Positions 1-7,715 of a stretch of DNA of 64,000 bases are shown here, one piece after another; the first letter of the stretch is position 1; every line of letters starts with the position of its first letter. The position numbers and the translations under genes were made by a program. Below the pieces are notes generated by a model. That model worked only from the letters and a program-made list of their open reading frames with translations. It had not been told where the DNA came from and searched no databases. The DNA is taken from the NCBI GenBank assembly GCA_947852905.1, contig CANTVF010000001.1, forward strand, positions 248,001 to 312,000. Reading direction: 5' to 3'. Source of the stretch: an uncultured Tidjanibacter sp. Its GTDB lineage: Bacteria > Bacteroidota > Bacteroidia > Bacteroidales > Rikenellaceae.

Positions 1-174
1 TTGAAACCGGGGGCGGACAAGAAAGGGTATATGGAGCGCAAGTTATCGGAGGCAGACAGGCATATGGGACTGTTGTTCGGGTGCGTAAATTCGCTCGATG
101 CGGCGCCTGCCGAGGAGCGGCGTATATTCACGGAGTGGATAGAGCGGAGGCTCGGAGTCCGATTCGATTTGTAG
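1..174 (+). CDS. Stealth-type sugar-phosphate transferase, C-terminal end only
   Basis: An open frame enters from the left edge and stops with TAG at 172-174. Its 57 residues match the C-terminus of the next gene: both have a 'CVNSLD' segment, then 'EWIxxRLG(V/I)xF' just before the stop. It is therefore the tail of a paralogue of the Stealth protein at 183-1190, and only 8 bases separate the two genes, so they form a tandem pair in one operon. Nothing can be said about its catalytic part, which lies outside the window. Confidence 0.7.
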   Translation: MKPGADKKGYMERKLSEADRHMGLLFGCVNSLDAAPAEERRIFTEWIERRLGVRFDL

Positions 175-182
175 ATTGATAT

Positions 183-1190
183 ATGGCAGAGACAAACGGA
201 AAGTTCGACATAGATGCGGTAATCACGTGGGTGGACGGCGACGATCCGGTACACACGGCCAAACGGAGAGCGTATTCCGGTAGGGGTGAGGTGATGCGGC
301 AGGACGATATCGGCGGTGCGACGCGCTTTCGTTCCGTCGGCGAGATACGATTCTGCGTTGCGTCCATTCTTCGTTTCGCTCCGTTCATACGCCGTATCTT
401 TATAGTCACCGATGCGCAGAATCCGAATTTGGACGGTTTCGTATCGCGTCATTTTCCCGACAGCCGTGTTCCAATAATCATAGTAGACCATAGAGAACTG
501 TTCCGCGGTTACGAACAGTATCTTCCTACGTTCAACAGCCTGTCGATAGAGACCATGCTTTACCGTATTCCGGGATTGTCGGAACATTTCGTCTATTTCA
601 ACGACGATGTATTCCTGACAGCACCCATGACGCCGCAGGATTTTTACGAAGAGGGCAAACCCGTAGTGTACGGTTATTGGCATAATACGTTTACGGCCGT
701 ATTGGCCAAGTGGTTCAGGCGTTCGCGAAACGGTCACAAACCTTTTACCTACAAGGACAGTATGCTGAATGCGGCGCTTACGTTGCGAGGCAAGGCACTG
801 TGGCGGTTTTTCCGGATCGTACATACTTCATTCGCATTGAAGAAGAGCGTCTTCGAGGCTTTTTACGATGCGCATCCCGATGTGTTGGAACATAATATGA
901 GTTTTCGGTTCCGGGATGCTTCGCAGTATAATCCACAGTGTCTTTTCATAACTATGCTGGCGGGGCGCGGAGAATGCGTCGTGCGTTCTGACAAGGGTAT
1001 GATAATGTACATGCAGCCTGCGCCCGGCCGTGAGGAGAAGCTCGCGCGGTTGCTCGACAGGTACAAGAGGGATACGACGGCAAGATTCTGTTGTGTCAAT
1101 TCGCTCGATCAGGGGAATGCGGAACAACAGCGCGAAATAGTGGAGTGGATCGGCAGCCGTCTCGGCATAGATTTCACGGAGGAAGATTGA
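183..1190 (+). CDS. Stealth family capsular polysaccharide phosphotransferase
   Basis: A 335-residue cytoplasmic enzyme predicted to transfer a sugar-1-phosphate during synthesis of a surface polysaccharide or teichoic-acid-like polymer. The four Stealth blocks can be seen: CR1 near residues 9-20 (IDAVITWVDGDDP), CR2 around 48-145 (RFRSVGEIRFC ... FIVTDAQNP ... HFVYFNDDVFL), CR3 around 215-250 (HTSFALKK ... NPQCLF), and a short CR4-like tail ending in VEWIGSRLGI. The NDD of 'YFNDDVF' is the usual metal or phosphate-binding signature of the family. The preceding partial gene is a paralogue, and an acyltransferase follows 19 bases later, so all three probably belong to a cell-envelope operon. 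The acceptor polymer is unknown. The family assignment is firm; the exact substrate is inference. Confidence 0.85.
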   Translation: MAETNGKFDIDAVITWVDGDDPVHTAKRRAYSGRGEVMRQDDIGGATRFRSVGEIRFCVASILRFAPFIRRIFIVTDAQNPNLDGFVSRHFPDSRVPIIIVDHRELFRGYEQYLPTFNSLSIETMLYRIPGLSEHFVYFNDDVFLTAPMTPQDFYEEGKPVVYGYWHNTFTAVLAKWFRRSRNGHKPFTYKDSMLNAALTLRGKALWRFFRIVHTSFALKKSVFEAFYDAHPDVLEHNMSFRFRDASQYNPQCLFITMLAGRGECVVRSDKGMIMYMQPAPGREEKLARLLDRYKRDTTARFCCVNSLDQGNAEQQREIVEWIGSRLGIDFTEED

Positions 1191-1209
1191 TTGCGTATTC
1201 GTAAAAGAG

Positions 1210-2166
1210 ATGGCCAAGGATAAAGATACTGTCGCACGCATCGGATATTATGCGATATACGGGCTTTTCAAGGTGATAGGCGCTTTGCCCGCATGGTTCC
1301 TATACTATCCGCTCGCCGAATTCATATATTTCGTTCTGTATTATGTGTGCCGTTACCGTGTTGCGGTGACGCGCAGGAATCTCGCCGATTCGTTTCCGGA
1401 CAAAAGCGTGGATGAACTGCGCCGTATAGAGCGCAGGTATTACCGGCATCTGGCCGAGATCTTCGTCGATACGATAGACTTGACCGGAATATCCAAAAAA
1501 CAGCTTTGTCGCCGTATGGTAATACGGAATGAGGCGGAGCATCGCCGAGAGACCGAAGGTCGGGACTGGATAGCTGCGCTCGCGCATTACGGGGCATGGG
1601 AGTACTTCATGGCCTATGCCCTCGGAGATGCGCCCGGAAGCGTCACTATAGGCGTCTACAAGACCCTGCACGATCGGTCTATGGATATGTTTTACCGTAA
1701 GGTGCGTTCCCGGATGGGCTTGCATCCCGTGCCTATGTCCGTATTGTTGCGGCATATGGTGAATTGTCGCAGGGAGGGTACTAAAATGGCTGTCGGACTG
1801 ATAGCCGATCAGGCTCCGCCACGATTCGAGAGGAGTTACTGGTACTATTTTCTCGGACGTCCCACGGCATTTTTTTCCGGTATGGAGAATCTGGCGCTGC
1901 GGTTCGGCATGCCGGTATATTTCGTCCGTATAGAAAAGATAAGGCGTGCTCATTACGAGGCGGTCTTCGAATGTATTTACGATGGTGTCGAGGCTGTGCG
2001 GCCTCATGAGATAACCAAACGTTATGTGGCCAAACTCGATGCCATGATACGTCGCCGACCGGAACTGTGGCTGTGGTCGCATAAACGTTGGAAACATAGT
2101 CCTACGCCGGAGGAACTCGCCAGACAGCAGGCAGAAGACGCCGCTGCTCAGAATGACTGTGCGTAA
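1210..2166 (+). CDS. LpxL/HtrB-type lipid A acyltransferase family protein
   Basis: A 318-residue inner-membrane acyltransferase of the LpxL/HtrB family, which adds a secondary acyl chain to lipid A or related lipids. A hydrophobic N-terminal segment (about residues 10-45) anchors it. The catalytic HX4E motif is 'HYGAWE' near residue 135. Further typical features are 'LIADQAPP' near 200, 'FFSGMENLALRFGMPV' near 218-235 and the C-terminal 'LWLWSHKRWKH' near 282. Length is normal for the family. It follows the Stealth gene by 19 bases, which fits an envelope-polysaccharide/lipid A cluster. Bacteroidetes often carry several paralogues, so the precise acylation step cannot be given. Confidence 0.88.
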   Translation: MAKDKDTVARIGYYAIYGLFKVIGALPAWFLYYPLAEFIYFVLYYVCRYRVAVTRRNLADSFPDKSVDELRRIERRYYRHLAEIFVDTIDLTGISKKQLCRRMVIRNEAEHRRETEGRDWIAALAHYGAWEYFMAYALGDAPGSVTIGVYKTLHDRSMDMFYRKVRSRMGLHPVPMSVLLRHMVNCRREGTKMAVGLIADQAPPRFERSYWYYFLGRPTAFFSGMENLALRFGMPVYFVRIEKIRRAHYEAVFECIYDGVEAVRPHEITKRYVAKLDAMIRRRPELWLWSHKRWKHSPTPEELARQQAEDAAAQNDCA

Positions 2167-2686
2167 TAGGAAGTGGGCGCCCTCATTCGTTAAGGTTATT
2201 TGCAGGTTGCCATATCATTGTTTTACAGATGTATGGATTCAGTTATTGTAAGTCGCATACTCTGGGTTTGGAATGCGTATGGGGATTCGATTTTTCCGGC
2301 GGTTCTGAAAATTATCGGTTAAAACGTGGTGTTATGTTCTTGCCGCTTCATTTTTTCCGATTCCAAGATATGGTTGTCAGGACCGGCAATATATACTTCT
2401 CGGAGATTTTATATCTTCTGTTCCGGCGATTATCGTAACCGATACGATGGTGTAGTTGTCGTTAGTATATTTTAAATCGATTATGTGTCAGGATATAGGT
2501 CGGTGTAATATTAACGGTTACTTTATGTGGTCTTGATGCGATTTCCCGCCCGTTACATATCTTAAGAAACGGCATATAAACAATCAGCATCGCCTATACT
2601 GAATAGACGATGTAATAGTGAATAATGCCATACGCAGAATGTAATCCGTTGTTAGTGGTTTGAAATCTTTAGTCGCTGGATTGGGG
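2167..2686. other. Convergent intergenic region without a recognisable gene
   Basis: About 520 bases between two convergent genes. The only open frame of note (2229-2438, 69 codons) has no recognisable domain and unlikely composition. I see no strong hairpin, tRNA or repeat. Confidence 0.5.
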
Positions 2687-3313
2687 TTATTTCGTTTTCC
2701 CTTGTCTGTATATGATTTTGCCGCGTCGGGATATTGTCCACTCGCCGTCGTCGAGCGTTACGTTTTTCGTGTCGTCATCTTCGACATTCCATGCATATCC
2801 TCCTGAAGGCAATGTCCTGCGTTCAAGGATTTCGGTATTTTCCGTGTCGGAGAAGAACAGTTCCACTCGTGTGGAATCTTGGCTGAATACTATGTATGCC
2901 ATTCCGTTGCCGTCAATGGCTTCTACCCGTACTCCAGTTTCAAAAAGGCGTATACAGTCTTGGCGTACCTCGCTCCATGTGTATCCTGCCGATCCTATGC
3001 AACCGTGTTCGTCGCGGTCGGCGCCGGTCATAATTTCGTGTCTCGGCTCTACTACTATTTTGTCTGCAGCCTTGCCGGAGGTATATTTCCCGGAGAAGTA
3101 AATCGTGGCAGTGTCGTTCAGCAACAGCCCGTCCGGTATTTCTCTGACTGCATCGACAGTGCTGAAAGACAACGTATCGCCGGGCGTGGATACTATGGTT
3201 ACGGTATTCATGGTGGCATCCGTTACCGTACCACGGACAGTCGTCTGTTTTGGCGAACATGCCGCTGCCGACAGAGCCGTCAATATTACGAGGGATTTTT
3301 TCATTATTTTCAT
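2687..3313 (-). CDS. Bacteroidales lipoprotein of unknown function
   Basis: A predicted lipoprotein of about 209 residues. The start is placed at 3313 (ATG AAA ATA ATG AAA; 3304 is possible), because the longer reading frame would run into the next gene and a promoter lies at 3337-3368. The signal peptide ends in a lipobox (ALSAAAC), after which comes a small beta-rich domain and a second part with the conserved-looking cysteines of 'HGCIGSAGYTWSEV' and 'DCIRLF'. I remember this second motif as recurrent in Bacteroidales lipoproteins of unknown role. A function in envelope homeostasis is only a guess. It is transcribed separately from the sulfatase upstream, from which it is parted by a strong terminator. 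Confidence 0.7.
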   Translation of the reverse strand: MKIMKKSLVILTALSAAACSPKQTTVRGTVTDATMNTVTIVSTPGDTLSFSTVDAVREIPDGLLLNDTATIYFSGKYTSGKAADKIVVEPRHEIMTGADRDEHGCIGSAGYTWSEVRQDCIRLFETGVRVEAIDGNGMAYIVFSQDSTRVELFFSDTENTEILERRTLPSGGYAWNVEDDDTKNVTLDDGEWTISRRGKIIYRQGKTK

Positions 3314-3336
3314 GAGGTTGCCGTTTTTACGATGTG

Positions 3337-3368
3337 TAAATATATGAATAATATATCGGTCGGACAAT
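3337..3368 (-). promoter_or_regulatory. Candidate Bacteroidetes promoter of the lipoprotein gene
   Basis: On the minus strand: ATTG at 3368-3365, a 20-base spacer, then TATATTTA at 3344-3337. It fits the pattern TTTG-N19-21-TAnnTTTG with one mismatch in each box. It lies between the sulfatase terminator and the lipoprotein ATG. Confidence 0.5.
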
Positions 3369-3374
3369 CTACAG

Positions 3375-3424
3375 ACAGAAAATAATACCCACCTACCACC
3401 GACATGTTTCCGGTGGTAGGTGGG
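3375..3424 (-). terminator. Rho-independent terminator of the alkyl sulfatase gene
   Basis: A perfect 14-bp GC-rich stem (3411-3424 with 3388-3401) around a 9-base loop, followed on the minus strand by TATTATTTTCTG. It lies 17 bases past the sulfatase stop codon. Confidence 0.9.
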
Positions 3425-3440
3425 GCGTAATGTAATGCGG

Positions 3441-5384
3441 TTACGGTATGACGATGTTGAAATCCGGAATGGCTTCCTCAACGCACGAACGCAGTGTTTC
3501 GATTGCTGCGATATCTCCTGTAAGCGTTAGCTTGCCAGCCTTTTGCAACTCCTGCGGATCGGCAGATCCGAAGAACAATCCGACGAAATCCATTTTGGAG
3601 AGTTCCATGTTCGTGTCGGCCTCGGTTTCATGTCTGTCGAGACGGTGATTGAGTACGCCGTTTTTAAGTATCAGAACAGTTTCTTCACCGGTATCGGAAA
3701 ACCGCAGGTTAATTACCGCTTCCTTGCCGGCAGCCTTCTCGCCTGAAATCTGTATGGCACAGAAATCGAGCAGCATGTCGGTATCCATTTGACTTATGAC
3801 ACGGTCGTTTATCAATGACGATACGTATGGGTTGGGATTCTGTTCTGTGAGGTCCTTTGCCCCCGTGAGATAAAAGTTTCGCCACGGTCCGCTTTCGGCC
3901 TGATAGCCGAGTTGCGTGTATGTGTCGGCTAACAAAGTGCGAGCTTCCCGGTTATCCGGATCGGCGAATACGAGATTGTTCAGTAGGGTAGCAGTCCAGC
4001 GGTATTCTCCGTTGTCGTATGCTTTACGGGCTATTTCCAACACTTTGTCGGCACCGCCTATGGCCTCTACGTATTTTTGTCCGAGTTCTTTCGGCGGCAG
4101 TGGATTCAGATTGGCGGGATTGCCGTCGAACCAGCCGAAATACATTTGATATTGCGATTTTACGTTATGGCTGAGTGTGCCGTAGTAACCGCGGCAGTTA
4201 AACAGCGTGTCGAGCGATTCCGGCAGATTTATTTCTTCGGCTATCTCATTGGGAGTCAAACCGCGATTGGCCATGTGAAGCGTCTGGTCGTGCATGTAAC
4301 GGTACATGTCGCGTTGCGCTTCCCAATATCCGACGATCCGTTCGTTGCCCCATGTAGGCCAATGGTGGCTGGAAAACGAGACTTCTACGTCGTCGCCGTA
4401 GCGTTTTATGGCTTCGTCTATATGTTTGCTCCACAACAGTCCGTTACGCACTTTTGCACCGCGGAGCGTCAATAGGTTGTGCATGTTGTGTGTCATGTCT
4501 TCGGCCGTACAGAACGCTTTCAGTTGCGGGAACCATATCATTATTTCTACCGGGGCTTCAGATTCGGGTGCGTATATGAATTCCATTTCCAGACCGTCTA
4601 TCGTCCGCTTTTCGCCCGTGTGGCTTATCAGGTCTGTCGGTTGGGCTATACCTTTGCTACCTCTGGATGTAGTCTGGCCGAGTCCTGTTCCTATAAATCC
4701 TTCCGGCGAAGGGGCTATCTGCAAACCGTACATATAGGTGGCACGTCTTGTCATGGCCACTCCGGCAAGGACGTTTTCGCTTTGTGCTGCTTCCATGAAA
4801 CCTTCCGGAGCTATGATTTCGAAATCCTTGTTTGGCGCACCTTGACGTATCGCCTCGATACCGCCGTAATGGTCTCCATGAGGGTGGGTGAATATGACGG
4901 CTTTGACCGGGAAATCGCCTATATACTTTTTGACGAGGTCGTAACCGGCCTTGGCCGCAGCGTCTGTCGTAGTCACGTCTATGATAACCCAACCGCTGTC
5001 TGTCCTAACGAACGACATGTTGGCTATATCGAAACCTCTGACCTGATACACTTTGCCGGGGATGACTTCGAAAAGACCGTTTATGGCGTTCAGTTGCGAC
5101 TGTCGCCACAGGCTCGGATTGGCTGTATGCGGAGCATCGGCTTTTAGAAAGTCCCAGCCTGCGAGGGTATAGGACATTTGTCCGTCGTCGGTCATTATGG
5201 CCGGTGTGTCGACGGTCGCTATGAATCCTTTACGCGCATCTTCGAAATCCCGCATGTCGTTGAAATTGAGTTCCCGCTTTACGGCTTCGTTGGCCTCTAC
5301 GGTATAAGTGGAAGCGGGTGTTTGTGCTAATGCTCCCGTCGTTGCGGCGAGCATGCACAGTGTGTTCAAAAAATACTTCTTCAT
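3441..5384 (-). CDS. Secreted alkyl sulfatase (SdsA/BDS1/YjcS family)
   Basis: A 647-residue metallo-beta-lactamase-fold alkyl sulfatase, which releases sulfate from primary alkyl sulfates such as SDS. A signal peptide (about residues 1-20, ending ALA/Q) sends it to the periplasm. The zinc site is the THPHGDHYGG motif at 166-175, with further likely ligands in 'CTAEDMTHNMHN' near 295 and 'SSHHWPTWG' near 340. An all-alpha dimerisation region (about 400-520) and a C-terminal SCP2-like domain (about 530-647) complete the normal family architecture, so the length is right. It is monocistronic, with its own terminator, and is divergent from an AraC-type regulator 129 bases away that may control it. 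The natural substrate in the gut is unknown. Confidence 0.92.
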   Translation of the reverse strand: MKKYFLNTLCMLAATTGALAQTPASTYTVEANEAVKRELNFNDMRDFEDARKGFIATVDTPAIMTDDGQMSYTLAGWDFLKADAPHTANPSLWRQSQLNAINGLFEVIPGKVYQVRGFDIANMSFVRTDSGWVIIDVTTTDAAAKAGYDLVKKYIGDFPVKAVIFTHPHGDHYGGIEAIRQGAPNKDFEIIAPEGFMEAAQSENVLAGVAMTRRATYMYGLQIAPSPEGFIGTGLGQTTSRGSKGIAQPTDLISHTGEKRTIDGLEMEFIYAPESEAPVEIMIWFPQLKAFCTAEDMTHNMHNLLTLRGAKVRNGLLWSKHIDEAIKRYGDDVEVSFSSHHWPTWGNERIVGYWEAQRDMYRYMHDQTLHMANRGLTPNEIAEEINLPESLDTLFNCRGYYGTLSHNVKSQYQMYFGWFDGNPANLNPLPPKELGQKYVEAIGGADKVLEIARKAYDNGEYRWTATLLNNLVFADPDNREARTLLADTYTQLGYQAESGPWRNFYLTGAKDLTEQNPNPYVSSLINDRVISQMDTDMLLDFCAIQISGEKAAGKEAVINLRFSDTGEETVLILKNGVLNHRLDRHETEADTNMELSKMDFVGLFFGSADPQELQKAGKLTLTGDIAAIETLRSCVEEAIPDFNIVIP

Positions 5385-5467
5385 GGAATAAGTAATTGAT
5401 TAAATACGATTGCAAAGAAATATGTCCGGACGGGATGATGCAAGGCATTATCATGCATAAAATTTGT

Positions 5468-5475
5468 ATTTTTGT
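5468..5475 (+). promoter_or_regulatory. -7 box candidate for the AraC-type gene
   Basis: TATTTTTG matches the Bacteroidetes -7 consensus TAnnTTTG, 38 bases before the ATG of the regulator. No good -33 box is seen, which would suit an activator-dependent or weak promoter. Confidence 0.35.
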
Positions 5476-5513
5476 ACTATTAATGACTGTTTATGGCGTT
5501 TTAATGTCCGTAT

Positions 5514-6380
5514 ATGATGTCGTTTCGTATGCAAGGGGAGGAGTTTACGTTCGAGAGCCTACTGAGGCTCGTGGGGCAGGAAGACAGGCCTTTCGTGATA
5601 TGGCGGGAACAGGATCTGTTCAGGATGCGGTCTCATCCGGTGAAGATAGACGTGCCCGGTTTTTTTATATGTCTTTCGGGAGGATTGGAACTGGAGATCA
5701 ATCTGCAGAGGTGTGTTATAGATACTCAGCATCTGTTATGTTTCATGTCGCCGTGCGCAGGACGTATCGTAAGCCGCAGCGACGATTTCCGCTGCGTCGG
5801 AATAATGTTTTCGAAAAGCTATTGGAAAAATCTTGTTTTCCAAGATTATGCTCTGAGCGCTATCGCCGTTAGAAATGCGTTTGTGGAGATTACCGATACG
5901 GAAAGGTGGCGTTTGAAGAGTTTTTATGATTTGATTTGTTCCTGTGTCGTTACTGAGCCTGATATGTGCCGCGACGAGACTTTGCGGCATCTCGTCGCCG
6001 GATTGGCATATCAGATTAAAAGCATATGCGATGCGCGTTCGGCGGCCTTGCCGTCTTTGTCGCGTAATGAAAAGCTGATGTATGACTTCCTCGATTTGGT
6101 ATACAGAGAGTACAAGCGTCACAGACGAGTGGCGTTTTATGCAGAGGCGTTGTCTCTTACGCCGCGTTATCTTACGACGGTCGTAAAACTGGTAAGCGGT
6201 AAAAGCGCAGCACGCTGGATAGAGGATTATATAATACTCGAAGCCCAGATACTGTTGCGTAACTCTGACATGACGGTGAAGGAGATCGCTTATGAATTGA
6301 ATTTCAACGATCAGTCGTTGTTCTCTAAATACTTCGGGCGTGTGGCCGGCATATCGCCGGAGCGATATAGAAAACAATGA
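5514..6380 (+). CDS. AraC family transcriptional regulator
   Basis: A 288-residue regulator. The N-terminal half (about 1-150) is a cupin-like sensing domain ('PGFFICLSGGLELEIN', 'CAGRIVSRSDDFRCVGIMF'). The C-terminal 100 residues form the double helix-turn-helix: 'VAFYAEALSLTPRYLTTVVK' is the first, and 'TVKEIAYELNFNDQSLFSKYFGRVAGISPERYRK' carries the AraC signature and closes the protein. ATG codons at 5514 and 5517 are both possible. It is divergent from the alkyl sulfatase gene, so control of that gene is a reasonable inference, but no ligand can be predicted. Confidence 0.88.
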   Translation: MMSFRMQGEEFTFESLLRLVGQEDRPFVIWREQDLFRMRSHPVKIDVPGFFICLSGGLELEINLQRCVIDTQHLLCFMSPCAGRIVSRSDDFRCVGIMFSKSYWKNLVFQDYALSAIAVRNAFVEITDTERWRLKSFYDLICSCVVTEPDMCRDETLRHLVAGLAYQIKSICDARSAALPSLSRNEKLMYDFLDLVYREYKRHRRVAFYAEALSLTPRYLTTVVKLVSGKSAARWIEDYIILEAQILLRNSDMTVKEIAYELNFNDQSLFSKYFGRVAGISPERYRKQ

Positions 6381-6416
6381 TTTAGTCGTTCGGAACAGGG
6401 AAGTTGTCCGGTGTGA

Positions 6417-7049
6417 CTACAGTCCCAGGTCCTGATCTATCAGAAGCACCGTGATGCGTTCTTTAGGGTGGCATTTATGTATTATGAGCCTTTCGTTGCA
6501 TATCCGATGAGGAGAGGCGCAGTCATGGCATTTCCCCGTAATGGCGCACGGCGTTTTGAAACCTTCGTGTCTTGAAACGTTTTGAGGTGCGGCGATTTCT
6601 CGTATTCGTGCATATGCGGCCTCCGAATCTTTTACTATTTTGTTTCGGCCTATGGTGAGAATAACCTTTTTGGGACCGAAAGCTATCGGAGCTATACGGT
6701 TGCCGATCATGTCGAGCCAGTGTAGTGTGCCGTCTTCGGTGACGGCATTTGCTCCTGTCATGAATAGTTCGCATGTCAATGCTTGGCGGCGACGTTCGAT
6801 CAATTCCCGGAACGGTTGTCCCGGCTCGAACGTGTCTATCAGCAGCCCGTCATTTCTGTTACGCAACCAGTCTATAATACCTGTGGCATACAATGTCATG
6901 GAGTCGCCGAACGATACGCTGCGGGGGCGTTGGCCGCATATAGTTTGGCGGATATATTCGCCGGCTTCAACCGAATCCTTGCAAAGCTCTACTTTGAAAC
7001 CGTTTCTTTCAAGCGCTTTTGCACAACATAGCATTTTTTCGTCAGACAT
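6417..7049 (-). CDS. LUD domain (LutC/YkgG-like) protein
   Basis: A 210-residue protein of the LUD superfamily (DUF162). The central segment 'TGANAVTEDGTLHWLDMIGNR' followed by 'GPKKVILTIGRNKIV' is typical, and the C-terminus has several cysteines (CAITGKCHDCASPHRICNE). Relatives such as LutC take part in lactate oxidation with LutA and LutB, but no partner genes lie here, so lactate use should not be assumed. Solitary LUD proteins with this cysteine-rich tail are common in gut Bacteroidales and clostridia and have no established function. It stands alone between the AraC gene (convergent) and a decayed integrase. Confidence 0.85.
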   Translation of the reverse strand: MSDEKMLCCAKALERNGFKVELCKDSVEAGEYIRQTICGQRPRSVSFGDSMTLYATGIIDWLRNRNDGLLIDTFEPGQPFRELIERRRQALTCELFMTGANAVTEDGTLHWLDMIGNRIAPIAFGPKKVILTIGRNKIVKDSEAAYARIREIAAPQNVSRHEGFKTPCAITGKCHDCASPHRICNERLIIHKCHPKERITVLLIDQDLGL

Positions 7050-7149
7050 GTCTTATCTTTTTACCGGTTACGAATTTAATGATTTCTTATTTGCAATATG
7101 TCTTGACGTATGTAATTCCGGTAATTATATTGTTTTTGTTTCGGTTCCA

Positions 7150-7320
7150 TTGTTCTGTCCGCAGGTGTTCCGCATCGGTAAAGGCCAGTCCCGTCTGGGC
7201 ACAGAAACACCAGACGTCGCGCACACGTTCCAGACGCTCGTTAGGCATTTGTTTGGTCATCAACAAATCCAACTCCGTTTAGGTCAGCTGTATTTCGACA
7301 TTTGTCTTGTCGATTTTCAT
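7150..7320 (-). pseudogene. Tyrosine recombinase (integrase) remnant
   Basis: Only the start of the catalytic domain survives. Reading leftwards from 7320 one sees 'MKIDKTNVEIQLT', then an in-frame TAA at 7279-7281, then 'TELDLLMTKQM' and 'ERLERVRDVW', followed by 'CFCAQTGLAFTDAEHL'. This is the usual Bacteroidetes integrase pattern LTxxEL...ERLxxVRDxFLFxCxTGLAYxDV, containing the first catalytic arginine. The core-binding domain and the second half (R-H-x-x-R-Y box) are missing. It lies close to tRNA-Gly, a common integration target, and is probably the relic of an old element there. Confidence 0.75.
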
Positions 7321-7514
7321 TTTGTATATAATGCCTTGCGACTTATGAATATGAGTTCTAAAACTAATTTGCTTTGCTCGTAGTTCAGCTTGCCGATGTC
7401 TGGCTGAAAACCCAATCGGATGAACTCCTCGATCTCCGGCGCGTATTCGGCTCCGATCCGCAAGATCTCCTTCTCGGAGACGGTAATCGGTGCAATCCCG
7501 AAATCCCCGCCCAT
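7317..7514 (-). CDS. Small hypothetical protein or gene fragment
   Basis: An open frame of 65 codons starting 35 bases beyond the tRNA terminator. The product is acidic in the middle (SEKEILRIGAEYAPEIEEFI) and reads like a real protein, but I do not recognise it. It overlaps the beginning of the integrase remnant in another frame. It may be a truncated gene left by the same lost element. Confidence 0.3.
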   Translation of the reverse strand: MGGDFGIAPITVSEKEILRIGAEYAPEIEEFIRLGFQPDIGKLNYEQSKLVLELIFISRKALYTK

Positions 7515-7547
7515 TGTTCGTGCAATTACGACAATTCGCTGAATACC

Positions 7548-7579
7548 AAAAGAAAAAGGCAGTCATTTCTGACTGCCTT
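7548..7579 (-). terminator. Terminator after tRNA-Gly
   Basis: On the minus strand, AAGGCAGTCA-GAAA-TGACTGCCTT, a perfect 10-bp stem with a GAAA loop, followed by TTTCTTTT. It begins 5 bases after the tRNA end. Confidence 0.92.
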
Positions 7580-7583
7580 CGTG

Positions 7584-7656
7584 AGCGGAAAACGAGACTC
7601 GAACTCGCGACCCCAACCTTGGCAAGGTTGTGCTCTACCAACTGAGCTATTTCCGC
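7584..7656 (-). tRNA. tRNA-Gly (anticodon GCC)
   Basis: A complete cloverleaf: acceptor GCGGAAA/TTTCCGC, D-arm GCTCAGTTGGTAGAGC, anticodon stem CAACC/GGTTG with loop TTGCCAA (anticodon GCC), T-arm with GTTCGAGTC, discriminator U73 as in bacterial tRNA-Gly. CCA is not encoded. It is followed by a strong terminator, and is flanked by miaA upstream and an integrase relic downstream. Confidence 0.97.
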
Positions 7657-7715
7657 ATTTCTTGGTGTTGCACCGGTGTTCTTCCCGATTGCGATGCAAA
7701 GGTACGCAAAAATCG

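Noticed and set aside
2229..2438. 69-codon frame between the acyltransferase and lipoprotein genes
   Set aside because: No recognisable sequence, no promoter or good start context, and aromatic-rich random composition.
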